Source: Calliopsis andreniformis | Taxonomy: Eukaryota > Arthropoda > Insecta > Hymenoptera > Andrenidae | DNA: 64,000 nt | Assembly: GCF_051401765.1 (NCBI RefSeq) | Contig: NW_027480591.1 | Span: 248,001 to 312,000 of the forward strand | Reading direction: 5' to 3' | Shown: piece by piece, positions 11,386 to 22,950 of the stretch | Position numbering within the stretch: position 1 is the first letter of the stretch | Layout of the letters: each line of letters starts with the position of its first letter | Notes under the pieces: generated by a model | Told to the model about the DNA's origin: nothing | What the model saw: only the letters and a program-made list of their open reading frames with translations | Database searches by the model: none | Program-made: the position numbers and the translations under genes

Positions 11386-12420
11386 ATCATCAATCCTCAA
11401 TCTTCGATACTCAATCCTCAACCCTCAATCCTCAATGCTCAATACTCAACCATCAATCCTCAATTCTCAATGCCCAATAGAATATCCTGAATTCTCAGGA
11501 TTCTATACTCAAACCTCAAACCTCAACCCTCAGCCCTCATTCTCAATCCTCAATCCTCAAACCTCAATCCTCAATATTCAATCCTCAGTACTCAATCTTC
11601 AATACTCAATCCTCAATCCTCAATCCTCAGTTCTCAATCCTGAGTCATAAATCCTCAATCTTCAATACTCAATCGTCAATCCTCAGTCCTCAATCCCCAA
11701 TCCTCAATCCTCGTTCATCAAACCTCAATCCTCAACCCTCAGTCCTCATCCTCAATCCTCAATTCTCAATCCTCAATACGCAATCCTCAATCGTCAATCC
11801 CCAATAATCAATCTCCAATCCTAAGTCCTCAATCCCCAATCCTCAATGCTTAATCCTCAATCTTCAATCCTCAATCGCCAGTCCTCAATGTTCAATACTC
11901 AATATTCAATCCTCAATCGTCAATCCTCAATACTCAGCCATCAATCCTCAATTCTCAATGCTCAATAGAATATTCTGAATTCTCATGGTTCAATACTCAA
12001 TCCACAATATTCAATAATCAAATCTCAATCCTCAAACGTCAATTCTCAACACTCAATCCTCAACACTCAGTCCTCTCTCTTCAATCCTCCATCCTCAAAC
12101 CTCAATCCTCAAGCGTCAATCCTCAATCCTGGATCCTCAACCCTCAATCCTCAGTCCTTAAACCTCAATCCCTAATCCTCAATCCTGAATCCTCAATCCT
12201 CAGCCCTCAGTCCTCTTAAATCAATTGTCAATCCTCAATCCTCAATAGAATATCCTCAATTCACAATTTTCAATACTCAATCCCCATTCTTCACTCTTCA
12301 AGTCTCAGTCCACAAATATCAATTCTCATCACTCAACCATCAACACTCAGTCCTCAATCTTCAATCCTCATTCCTCAATCCTCAATCTTCAATCCTCAAT
12401 ACTGAATATTCAATCCTCAA
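11386..12420 (+). repeat. Right half of a 2.1-kb higher-order unit
   Basis: Matches 26,650-27,655 at an offset of 15,261 bp. Landmarks are ATGCTCAATACTC (11,435/26,696), GAGTCATAAATCC (11,642/26,903) and AAATCAATTGTC (12,218/27,479). It contains the two GAATTC islands, one followed by CAGGATTC and one by CATGGTTC, and the diverged stretch after AAATCAATTG with CCATTCTTCACTCTTCAAG. Confidence 0.85.
12218..12229 (+). repeat. AAATCAATTGTC island, one of 13 copies
   Basis: Copies start at 12,218, 22,748, 23,835, 27,479, 31,388, 37,504, 38,591, 42,235, 44,280, 60,139, 62,149 and 63,132, with a changed one near 56,885 (AATTCAATTGTC). Two lineages differ just upstream: CCTCTTAAATC (for example 12,218 and 22,748) and CCTCATAAATC (23,835, 31,388, 38,591, 63,132). 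About 140 bp of strongly diverged heptamers follow each copy, with CCATTCTTC, CACTCTTCAAG and CACAAATATC. This is the most diverged segment of the array but still keeps the 7-bp step. Confidence 0.84.
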
Positions 12421-13018
12421 TCCTCAATCCTCAAACCTCAATCCTCAACCCTCAGTCCTCATCCTCAATTCTCTATACTGAATCCTCAATCATCAATCCT
12501 CAATATTCAATCCTCAATAATCAATCTCCAATCCTAGATCCTCAATCCTCAATCCTCAATCCTCAACCTTCAACCATCAATAATCAATCTCCAATCCTAG
12601 ATCCTCAACCCTCAATCCTCAATCCTCAATCCTAAATCCTCATTCTTCAATCCTCAATACCCAATCCTCAATCTTCAATCCTCAATCCTCAATCCTCAAT
12701 CCTCAATCCTCAATCCTCAATCCTCAATCCTCAATCATCAATCCTCAATACTCAACCTTCAACCATCTATAATCAATCCTCAATCCTCAATCCTCAATCT
12801 TCAATCCTCAATAATCAATCTCCAATCCTAGATCCTCAATCCCCAATCTTCAATCCTTAATCCTCAATCTTCAATCCTCAATCCCCAGTCCTCAATCTCC
12901 AATCCTCAATGCTCAATCCTCAATCCTCAATCCTCAGTCCTCAATCCTCAATCCTCTATCCTCAGGCTTCAATACTCAATCTTCAATACTCAAACCTCAA
13001 TCCTCAATCCTCAATCCT
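12421..13018 (+). repeat. Stretch with first copy of a 294-bp tandem repeat
   Basis: The left part carries CTCTATACTGAATCC (12,471), as at 5,786. CTATAATCAATCC at 12,767 recurs at 13,061, a 294-bp (42-unit) offset. The shared order around both is CAACCATC, CTATAATC, AATAATCAATCTCC, CTAGATCC, CCCCAGTCC. A related pair at 50.0/50.3 kb has a 300-bp spacing. Confidence 0.8.
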
Positions 13019-13809
13019 CAATCCTCAATCATCAATCCTCAATACTCAATCTTCAACCATCTATAATCAATCCTCAATCCTCAATCCTCAATCTTCAATC
13101 CTCAATAATCAATCTCCAATCCTAGATCCTCAATCCCCAATCTTCAATCCTTAATCCTCAATCTTCAATCCTCAATCCCCAGTCCTCAATCTCCAATCCT
13201 CAATACTCAATCCTCAATCCTCAATCCTCAATCCTCAAACCTCAATCCTCAACCCTCAGTCGTCATCCTCAATTCTCAATTCTCAACCCTCAATCCTCAA
13301 TCCTCAATCCTCAATATTCAATCCTCAATAATCAATCTCCAATCCTGGATCCTCAATCCTCAATCCTCAATCCTTAATCCTCAATCCTCAGTCCTGAGTC
13401 CTCAAACCTCAATCCTCAATCCTCAGCCCTCATCCTCCATCCTCAATCCTCAATCATCAATCCTCAATCTTCAATCCTCAATATTCAATCTTCAATGCTC
13501 AATCCTCAATCCTCAATCCTCAATCCTCAATCATCAGATATCAATACTCAATCTTCATTACTCAATCCTCAATCCTCAATCCTCAATCCTCCATACTCAA
13601 TCCTCATTTCTCAAACCTCAATCCTCAACCCTCAGTCCTCATCCTCAATTCTCAATTCTGAATCCTCAATTATCAATCCTCAATATTCAATCCTCAATAA
13701 TCAATCTCCAATCCTAGATCCTCAATCCTCAATCCTCAATCCTCAACCTTCAACCATCAATAATCAATCTCCAATCCTAGATACTCAATCCTCAATCCTC
13801 AATCCTCAA
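13019..13809 (+). repeat. Repeat of 10,025-10,815 (offset 2,994 bp)
   Basis: CTATAATCAATCC (10,067/13,061) and the 10,501/13,495 segment give the same offset of 2,994 bp. One difference stands out: the widespread CAGTGATCAATAC landmark reads CAGATATCAATAC at 13,535, the only such variant I found in the window. Confidence 0.88.
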
Positions 13810-14079
13810 TCCTCAATCCTCAATCCTCAATCATCAATCCTCAATACTCAGTCTTCAATGCTCAATCCTCAATGCTCAATCCTCAATCCTCAATCCTCAA
13901 CCCTCAATCCTCATTCCTCAAACCTCAATCCTCAACACTCAGTCCTCATCCTCAATTCTCAATTCTCAATCCTCAATCCTCAATCCTCAATCTTCAATCC
14001 TCAATAATCAATCTCCAATCCTAGATCCTCAATCCTCAATCCTCAATCCTCAATCCTCAATCCTCATTCTTCAATCCTG
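13810..14079 (+). repeat. Near-consensus heptamers with TCATCC hexamer step
   Basis: Holds CTCAGTCTTCAATGCTC twice in related form, CATTCCTCAAACC and CAACACTCAGTCC, then AATAATCAATCTCC and CTAGATCC. Its variant order resembles 2,955-3,100 and 11,220-11,340. Nothing else is seen. Confidence 0.72.
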
Positions 14080-15450
14080 AATACCCAATCCTCAATCTTC
14101 AATACTCAATCATCAATCCTCAATTCTCAATACTCAATGCTCAGTCCTCAGGCGTCAAACCTCAATCCCCGACACCCAGCCCTCATCCTCAATCCTCAGT
14201 CCTCAATCCTCAGTCCTCAGTCCTCAAACCTCAATCCTCCACCCTTAGACATCATCCTCATTCATCAATCCTCAATCCTGAATCCTCAATCCTCAATCGT
14301 CAATCCTCAATTCCCAATCCTCAATCTTCAATCCTCAATCCTCAATCCTCAATCCTCAAACCTCAATCCTCAATGTTCAATCCTCAATACTCAATCTTCA
14401 ATCCTCAATCCTCAATCCTCAATCCTCAATCCTCAATCCTCAATCCTCAATCCTCAATCATCAATCCTCAATACTCAATCTGCAACCCTCAATCCTCAAT
14501 CCTCAATCCTCAATCCTCATTCTTCAATCCTCAATCCCCAATCCTCAATCTTCAATCCTCAATCCTCAATACTCAATTCTCAATCCTCAATCCTCAATCC
14601 TCAGACCTCAAACATCAATATTCAACCCTCAGTTCTCGTCCTCAATCCACAACCCTCAATCCTCAATCCTCAATCCTCAATCCTCAATCCTCAATCCTCA
14701 ATCCTCAATCTTCAATCTTCAATCCTCAATCCTCAATCCTCAATTCTCAATCTTCAATCCTCAATACTCACTCTTCAATCCCCAATCCTCAATCCTCAAT
14801 CCTCAATCCTCATTCCTCAAACCTCAATCCTCAACCCTCAGTCCTCATACTCCATCCTCAATACTGAATCCTCAATCCTCAATTTTCAATCCCCAATACT
14901 CAATCTTCAATCGTCAATCCTCAATCCTCAATCCACAATCCTCAATCCTCAGTCATCAATACTCAATCTTCAATACTCAATCCTCAATCCTCAATCCTCA
15001 ATCCTCAATCCTCAACCCTCAATCCTCATTCCTCAAACCTCAATCCTCAACACTCAGTCCTCATCCTCAATTCTCAATTCTCAATCCTCAATCCTCAATC
15101 CTCAATATTCAATCCTCAATAATCAATCTCTAATCCTAGATCCTCAATCCCCAATCTTCAATCCTTAATCCTCAATCGTCAATCTTCAATCCTCGATACT
15201 CAATCTTCAATCCTCAATCCTCAATCCTCAATCCTCAAACCTCATTCTTCAATCCTCAATACCCAATCTTCAATCTTCAATCCTCATCCTCAATCCTCAA
15301 TTCTCAATCCTCAATCCTCAGTCCTGAGTCCTCAAACCTCAATCCTCAACCCTCAGCCCTCATCCTCCATCCTCAATCCTCAATCATCAATCCTCAATCA
15401 TCAATCCTCAATATTCAATCTTGAATCCACAATCCTCAATCCTCAATCCT
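14080..15450 (+). repeat. 2.4-kb tandem repeat, first copy
   Basis: This segment recurs at about 16,480-17,860. The offset is 2,403 bp at the CTCAGTCC start (14,137/16,540) and 2,410 bp by 14,867/17,277, 15,121/17,531 and 15,421/17,831, a change of one heptamer. The right part (about 15,050-15,440) is also repeated at 15,700-16,090 with a 647-bp offset (TCGATACTC at 15,193/15,840, TTGAATCC at 15,421/16,068). Confidence 0.88.
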
Positions 15451-18400
15451 CAATCCACATTCCTCAAACCTCAATCCTCAACCCTCAGTCCTCATACTCC
15501 ATCCTCAATACTGAATCCTCAATCCTCAATTTTCAATCCCCAATACTCAATCTTCAATCGTCAATCCTCAATCCTCAATCCACAATCCTCAATCCTCAGT
15601 CATCAATACTCAATCTTCAATACTCAATCCTCAATCCTCAATCCTCAATCCTCAAACCTCAACCCTCAATCCTCATTCCTCAAACCTCAATCCACAACAC
15701 TCAGTCCTCATCCTCAATTCTCAATTCTCAATCCTCAATCCTCAATCCTCCATATTCAATCCTCAATAATCAATCTCCAATCCTAGATCCTCAATCCCCA
15801 ATCTTCAATCCTTAATCCTCAATCGTCAATCTTCAATCCTCGATACTCAATCTTCAATCCTCAATCCTCAATCCTCAATCCTCAAACCTCATTCTTCAAT
15901 CCTCAATACCCAATCTTCAATCTTCAATCCTCATCCTCAATCCTCAATTCTCAATCCTCAATCCTCAGTCCTGAGTCCTCAAACCTCAATCCTCAACCCT
16001 CAGCCCTCATCCTCCATCCTCAATCCTCAATCATCAATCCTCAATCATCAATCCTCAATATTCAATCTTGAATCCTCAATCCACAACCCTCAATCCTCAA
16101 TCCTCAAACCTCAATCCTCAATCCTCAATCCTCAATCCTCAATCTTCAATCTTCAATCCTCAATCCTCAATCCTCAATTCTCAATCTTCAATCCTCAATA
16201 CTCAACCTTCAATCCCCAATCCTCAATCCTCAATCCTCAATCCTCAATCCTCATTCCTCAAACCTCAATCCTCAACCCTCAGTCCTCATCCTCCATCCTC
16301 AATACTCAATCCTCAATCCTCAATCTTCAATCCCCAATACTCAATCTTCAATCGTCAATCCTCAATCCTCAATCCACAATCCTCAATCCTCAGTCATCAA
16401 TACTCAGTCTTCAATACTCAATCCTCAATACTCAGTCTTCAATCCTCAATCCTCAATCCTCAATCCTCATTCTTCAATCCTGAATACCCAATCCTCAATC
16501 TTCAATACTCAATCATCAATCCTCAATTCTCAATACTCAATGCTCAGTCCTCAGTCGTCAAACCTCAATCCCCGACACCCAGCCCTCATCCTCAATCCTC
16601 AGTCCTCAATCCTCAGTCCTCAGTCCTCAAACCTCAATCCTCCACCCTTAGACATCATCCTCAATCCTCAATCCTCAATCCTGAATCCTCAATCCTCAAT
16701 CGTCAATCCTCAATTCCCAATCCTCAATCTTCAATCCTCAATCCTCAATCCTCAATCCTCAAACCTCAATCCGCAATCTTCAATCCTCAATACTCAATCT
16801 TCAATCCTCAATCCTCAATCCTCAATCCTCAATCCTCAATCCTCAATCCTCAATCCTCAATCCTCAATCATCAATCCTCAATACTCAATCTGCAACCCTC
16901 AATCCTCAATCCTCAATCCTCAATCCTCATTCTTCAATCCTCAATACCCAATCCTCAATCTTCAATCCTCAATCCTCAATACTCAATTCTCAATCCTCAA
17001 TCCTCAATCCTCAGACCTCAAACATCAATATTCAACCCTCAGTTCTCGTCCTCAATCCACAACCCTCAATCCTCAATCCTCAATCCTCAATCCTCAATCC
17101 TCAATCCTCAATCCTCAATCTTCAATCTTCAATCCTCAATCCTCAATCCTCAATTCTCAATCTTCAATCCTCAATACTCACTCTTCAATCCCCAATCCTC
17201 AATCCTCAATCCTCAATCCTCATTCCTCAAACCTCAATCCTCAACCCTCAGTCCTCATACTCCATCCTCAATACTGAATCCTCAATCCTCAATATTCAAT
17301 CCCCAATACTCAATCTTCAATCGTCAATCCTCAATCCTCAATCCACAATCCTCAATCCTCAGTCATCAATACTCAATCTTCAATACTCAATCCTCAATCC
17401 TCAATCCTCAATCCTCAATCCTCAACCCTCAATCCTCATTCCTCAAACCTCAATCCTCAACACTCAGTCCTCATCCTCAATTCTCAATTCTCAATCCTCA
17501 ATCCTCAATCCTCAATATTCAATCCTCAATAATCAATCTCTAATCCTAGATCCTCAATCCCCAATCTTCAATCCTTAATCCTCAATCGTCAATCTTCAAT
17601 CCTCGATACTCAATCTTCAATCCTCAATCCTCAATCCTCAATCCTCAAACCTCATTCTTCAATCCTCAATACCCAATCTTCAATCTTCAATCCTCATCCT
17701 CAATCCTCAATTCCCAATCCTCAATCCTCAGTCCTGAGTCCTCAAACCTCAATCCTCAACCCTCAGCCCTCATCCTCCATCCTCAATTCTCAATCATCAA
17801 TCCTCAATCATCAATCCTCAATATTCAATCTTGAATCCACAATCCTCAATCCTCAATCCTCAATCCTCAATCATCAGTGATCAATACTCAATCCTCAATA
17901 CTCAATCCTCAATCCTCAATCCTCAATCCTCAATCCTCAATCCTCAATATTCAACACTCAACCATCAACCCTCAACCATCAATACTCAATACTCATCCAT
18001 CAATCCTCAATTCTCAATACTCAATAGAACATCCTGAATTCTCATGGTTCAATACTCAATCCACAATATTCAATAATCAAATCTCAAACCTCAAGCATCA
18101 ATTCTCAACAATCAATCCTCAACACTCAGTCCTCTCTCTTCAATCCTACATCCTCAACCCTCAATCCTCAAGCGTAAATCCTCAATACTCAATCCTCAAT
18201 CCTCAATCCTCAATCCTCAATCTTCAATCCTCAATACTCAATCTTCAATCCTCAATCCTCAATCCTCAATCCTCAATCCTCAATCCTCAATCATCAATCC
18301 TCAATCTTCGATACTCAATCCTCAACCCTCAGCCCTCATTCTCAATCCTCAATCCTCAAACCTCAATCCTCAATCATCAATCCTCAATACTCAATCTTCA

Positions 18401-18998
18401 ACCATCTATAATCAATCCTCAATCCTCAATCCTCAATCTTCAATCCTCAATAATCAATCTCCAATCCTAGATCCTCAATCCCCAATCTTCAATTCTTAAT
18501 CCTCAATCTTCAATCCTCAATCCCCAGTCCTCAATCTCCAATCCTCAATACTCAATCCTCAACCCTCAATCCTCAATCCTCAAACCTCAATCCTCAACCC
18601 TCAGTCGTCATCCTCAATTCTCAATTCTCAACCCTCAATCCTCAATCCTCAATCCTCAATATTCAATCCTCAATAATCAATCTCCAATCCTGGATCCTCA
18701 ATCCTCAATCCTCAATCCTTAATCCTCAATCCTCAGTCCTGAGTCCTCAAACCTCAATCCTCAATCCTCAGCCCTCATCCTCCATCCTCAATCCTCAATC
18801 ATCAATCCTCAATCTTCAATCCTCAATATTCAATCTTCAATGCTCAATCCTCAATCCTCAATCCTCAATCCTCAATCATCAGTGATCAATACTCAATCTT
18901 CATTACTCAATCCTCAATCCTCAATCCTCAATCCTCCATACTCAATCCTCATTTCTCAAACCTCAATCCTCAACCCTCAGTCCTCATCCTCAATTCTC
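15440..18998 (+). repeat. Block E, copy 1 (3.56 kb)
   Basis: Matches 47,137-50,995 in the same orientation at an offset of 31,697 bp, which becomes 31,997 bp after a 300-bp duplication in the right-hand copy. Checks are CCACATTCC at 15,455/47,152, the segment starts 16,068/47,765, 16,540/48,237, 17,831/49,528 and 17,877/49,574, and 18,840/50,837. The match ends sharply near 18,998, where this copy passes into block A. The 491-codon open frame at 16,068-17,543 overlaps another repeat-derived frame at 16,540-17,277 and is not called as a gene. Confidence 0.9.
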
Positions 18999-20054
18999 AA
19001 TCCTCATTCTTCAATCCTCATTCCCCAATCCTCAATCTTCAATCCTCAATCCTCAATCCTCAATTCTCAATCCTCAATCCTCAATCCTCAGACCTCAAAC
19101 ATCAATATTCAACCCTCAGTTCTCGTCCTCAATCCACAACCCTCAATCTTCAATCCTCAATCCTCAATCCTTAATCCTCAATCCTCAATCCTCAATCTTC
19201 AATCCTCAATACTCAATCTTCAATCCTCAATCCTCAATCCTCAATCCTCAATCCTCAATCCTCAATCCTCAATCATCAATCCTCAATACTCAATCTGCAA
19301 CCCTCAATCCTCAATCCTCAATCCTCAATCCTCATTCTTCAATCCTCAATCCCCAATCCTCAATCTTCAATCCTCAATCCTCAATCCTCAATTCTCAATC
19401 CTCAATCCTCAATCCTCAGACCTCAAACATCAATATTCAACCCTCAGTTCTCGTCCTCAATCCACAACCCTCAATCCTCAATCCTCAATCCTCAATCCTC
19501 AATCCTCAATCCTCAATCCTCAATCTTCAATCTTCAATCCTCAATCCTCAATCCTCAATTCTCAATCTTCAATCCTCAATAGTCAATCTTCAATCCCCAA
19601 TCCTCAATCCTCAATCCTCAATCCTCATTCCTCAAACCTCAATCCTCAACCCTCAGTCCTCATACTCCATCCTCAATACTGAATCCTCAATCCTCAATTT
19701 TCAATCCCCAATAATCAATCTTCAATCGTCAATCCTCAATCCTCAATCCACAATCCTCAATCCTCAGTCATCAATACTCAATCTTCAATACTCAATCCTC
19801 AATCCTCAATCCTCAATCCTCAGTCCTCAACCCTCAATCCTCATTCCTCAAACCTCAATCCTCAACACTCAGTCCTCATCCTCAATTCTCAATTCTCAAT
19901 CCTCAATCCTCAATCCTCAATATTCAATCCTCAATAATCAATCTCCAATCCTAGATCCTCAATCCCCAATCTTCAACCCTTAATCCTCAATCGTCAATCT
20001 TCAATCCTCGATACTCAATCTTCAATCCTCAATCCTCAATCCTCAATCCTCAAA

Positions 20055-22950
20055 CCTCATTCTTCAATCCTCAATACCCAATCTTCAATCTTCAATCCTC
20101 ATCCTCAATCCTCAATTCTCTATCCTCAATCCTCAGTCCTGAGTCCTCAAACCTCAATCCTCAACCCTCAGCCCTCATCCTCGATCCTCAATCCTCAATC
20201 ATCAATCCTCAATCATCAATCCTCAATATTCAATCTTGAATCCTCAATCCTCAATCCTCAATCCTCAATCCTCAATCATCAGTGATCAATACTCAATCCT
20301 CAATACTCAATCCTCAATCCTCAATCCTCAATCCTCCATACTCAATCCTCATTTCTCAAACCTCAATCCTCAACCCTAAGTCCTCATCCTCAATTCTCAA
20401 TCCTGAATCCTCAATCATCAACCCTCAACATTCAATCCTCAATAATCAATCTCCAATCCTAGATCCTCAATCCTCAATCCTCAATCCTCAATCCTCAATC
20501 TTCAATCCTCAATAATCAATCTCCAATCCTACATCCTCAATCCCCAATCCTCAATCCTTAATCCTCAATCTTCAATCCTCAATCGCCAGTCCTCAATCTT
20601 CAATCCTCAATGCTCAAACCTCAATCCTCAAGCCTCAGTCCTCAATCCTCAATCCTCAATCCTCAATCCTCAAACCTTAATCCTCAACCGTCAGCCCTCG
20701 TCCTCAATCCTCAGCCCTCAATCCGTAATCCTCAATTTTCAATCATCAATAATCAATGTTCAATCCTCAATCATCAATCCTCAATCCTCAATCCTCAATC
20801 CTCAATATTCAACACTCAACCCTCAACCCTCAACCATCAATCCTCAATTCTCAATACTCAATAGAACATCCTGAATTCTCATGGTTCAATACTCAATCCA
20901 CAATATTCAATAATCAAATCTCAAACCTCAAGCATCAATTCTCAACAATCAATCCTCAACACTCAGTCCTCTCTCTTCAATCCTACATCCTCAACCCTCA
21001 ATCCTCAAGCGTCAATCCTCAATACTCAATCCTCAATCCTCAATCCTCAATCCTCAATCTTCAATCCTCAATACTCAATCTTCAATCCTCAATCCTCAAT
21101 CCTCAATCCTCAATCCTCAATCCTCAATCATCAGTCCTCCATCTTCAATACTCAATCCTCAACCCTCAATCCTCAATGCTCAATACTCAACCATCAATCC
21201 TCAATTCTCAATGCCCAATAGAATATCCTGAATTCTCAGGATTCTATAATCAAACCTCAAACCTCAACCCTCAGCCCTCATTCTCAATCCTCAATCCTCA
21301 AACCTCAATCCTCAATATTCAATCCTCAGTACTCAATCTTCAATACTCAATCCTCAATCCTCAATCCTCAGTTCTCAATCCTGAGTCATAAATCCTCAAT
21401 CTTCAATACTCAATCGTCAATCCTCAGTCCTCAATCCTCAATCCTCAATCCTCGTTCCTCAAACCTCAATCCTCAACCCTCAGTCCTCATCCTCAATCCT
21501 CAATTCTCAATCCTCAATACTCAATCCTCAATCGTCAATCCCCAATAATCAATCTCCAATCCTAGGTCCTCAATCCCCAATCCTCAATCCTTAATCCTCA
21601 ATCTTCAATCCTCAATCGCCAGTCCTCAATGTTCAATACTCAATACTCAATCCTCAATCGTCAATCCTCAATACTCAGCCATCAATCCTCAATTCTCAAT
21701 GCTCAATAGAATATTCTGAATTCTCATGGTTCAATACTCAGTCCACAATATTCAATAATCGAATCTCAATCCTCAAGCATCAATTCTCAACAATCAATCC
21801 TCAACACTCAGTCCTCTCTCTTCAATCCTACATCCTCAACCCTCAATCCTCAAGCGTCAATCCTCAATACTCAATCCTGAATCCTCAATCCTCAATCCTC
21901 AATCTTCAATCCTCAATACTCAATCTTCAATCCTCAATCCTCAATCCTCAATCATCAATCCTCAATCCTCAATCATCAATCCTCAATCTTCAATACTCAA
22001 TCCTCAACCCTCAATCCTCAATGCTCAATACTCAACCATCAATCCTCAATTCTCAATGCCCAATAGAATATCCTGAATTCTCAGGATTCTATACTCAAAC
22101 CTCAAACCTCAACCCCCAGCCCTCATTCTCAATCCTCAATCCTCAAACCTCAATCCTCAATATTCAATCCTCAGTACTCAATCTTCAATACTCAATCCTC
22201 AATCCTCAATCCTCAGTTCTCAATCCTCAATCCTCAATCCTCGTTCCTCAAACCTCAATCCTCCACCCTCAGTCCTCATCCTCAATCCTCAATTCTCAAT
22301 CCTCAATACTCAATCCTCAATCGTCAATCCCCAATAATCAATCTCCAATCGTAGGTCCTCAATCCCCAATCCTCAATCCTTAATCCTCAATCTTCAATCC
22401 TCAATCGCCAGTCCTCAATGTTCAATACTCAATACTCAATCCTCAATCGTCAATCCTCAATACTCAGCCATCAATCCTCAATTCTCAATGCTCAATAGAA
22501 TATTCTGAATTCTCATGGTTCAATACTCAATCCACAATATTCAACAATCAAATCTCAATCCTCAAACGTCAATTCTCAACACTCAATCCTCAACACTCAG
22601 TCCTCTCTCTTCAATCCTCCATCCTCAAACCTCAATCCTCAAGCGTCAATCCTCAATCCTGGATCCTCAACCCTCAATCCTCAGTCCTTAAACCTCAATC
22701 CCTAATCCTCAATCCTGAATCCTCAATCTTCAGCCCTCAGTCCTCTTAAATCAATTGTCAATCCTCAATCCTCAATAGAATATCCTCAATTCACAATTTT
22801 CAATACTCAACCCCATTCTTCACTCTTCAAGTCTCAATCCACAAATATCAATTCTCATCACTCAACCATCAACACTCAGTCCTCAATCTTCAATCCTCAT
22901 TCCTCAATCCTCAATCTTCAATCCTCAATACTGAATATTCAATCCTCAAT
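20055..22950 (+). repeat. Expanded higher-order unit with three CATGGTTC islands
   Basis: Within block A this stretch has the same landmark order as the 2.1-kb unit at 25.55 kb, but with three rather than two CTGAATTCTCATGGTTC islands (ATGGTTC at 20,881, 21,726 and 22,515). The island spacings are 845 and 789 bp. The unit is therefore composite, made of half-units of about 0.8 kb that can be gained or lost. It is copied at 34.80-37.70 kb in block B. Confidence 0.78.

Noticed and set aside
12218..12360. Diverged stretch after AAATCAATTGTC as an inserted mobile element
   Set aside because: It looked unique at first, but it keeps the 7-bp step throughout, has no terminal inverted repeats or target-site duplication, and is present in 13 places as part of the larger higher-order unit.
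16068..17543. 491-codon open frame
   Set aside because: Same reasoning: low-complexity repeat translation beginning at TTG, with another frame (16,540-17,277) open over half its length. Its relatives at 47,765 and 52,658 end at different places because of small indels, so there is no sign of selection on the frame.
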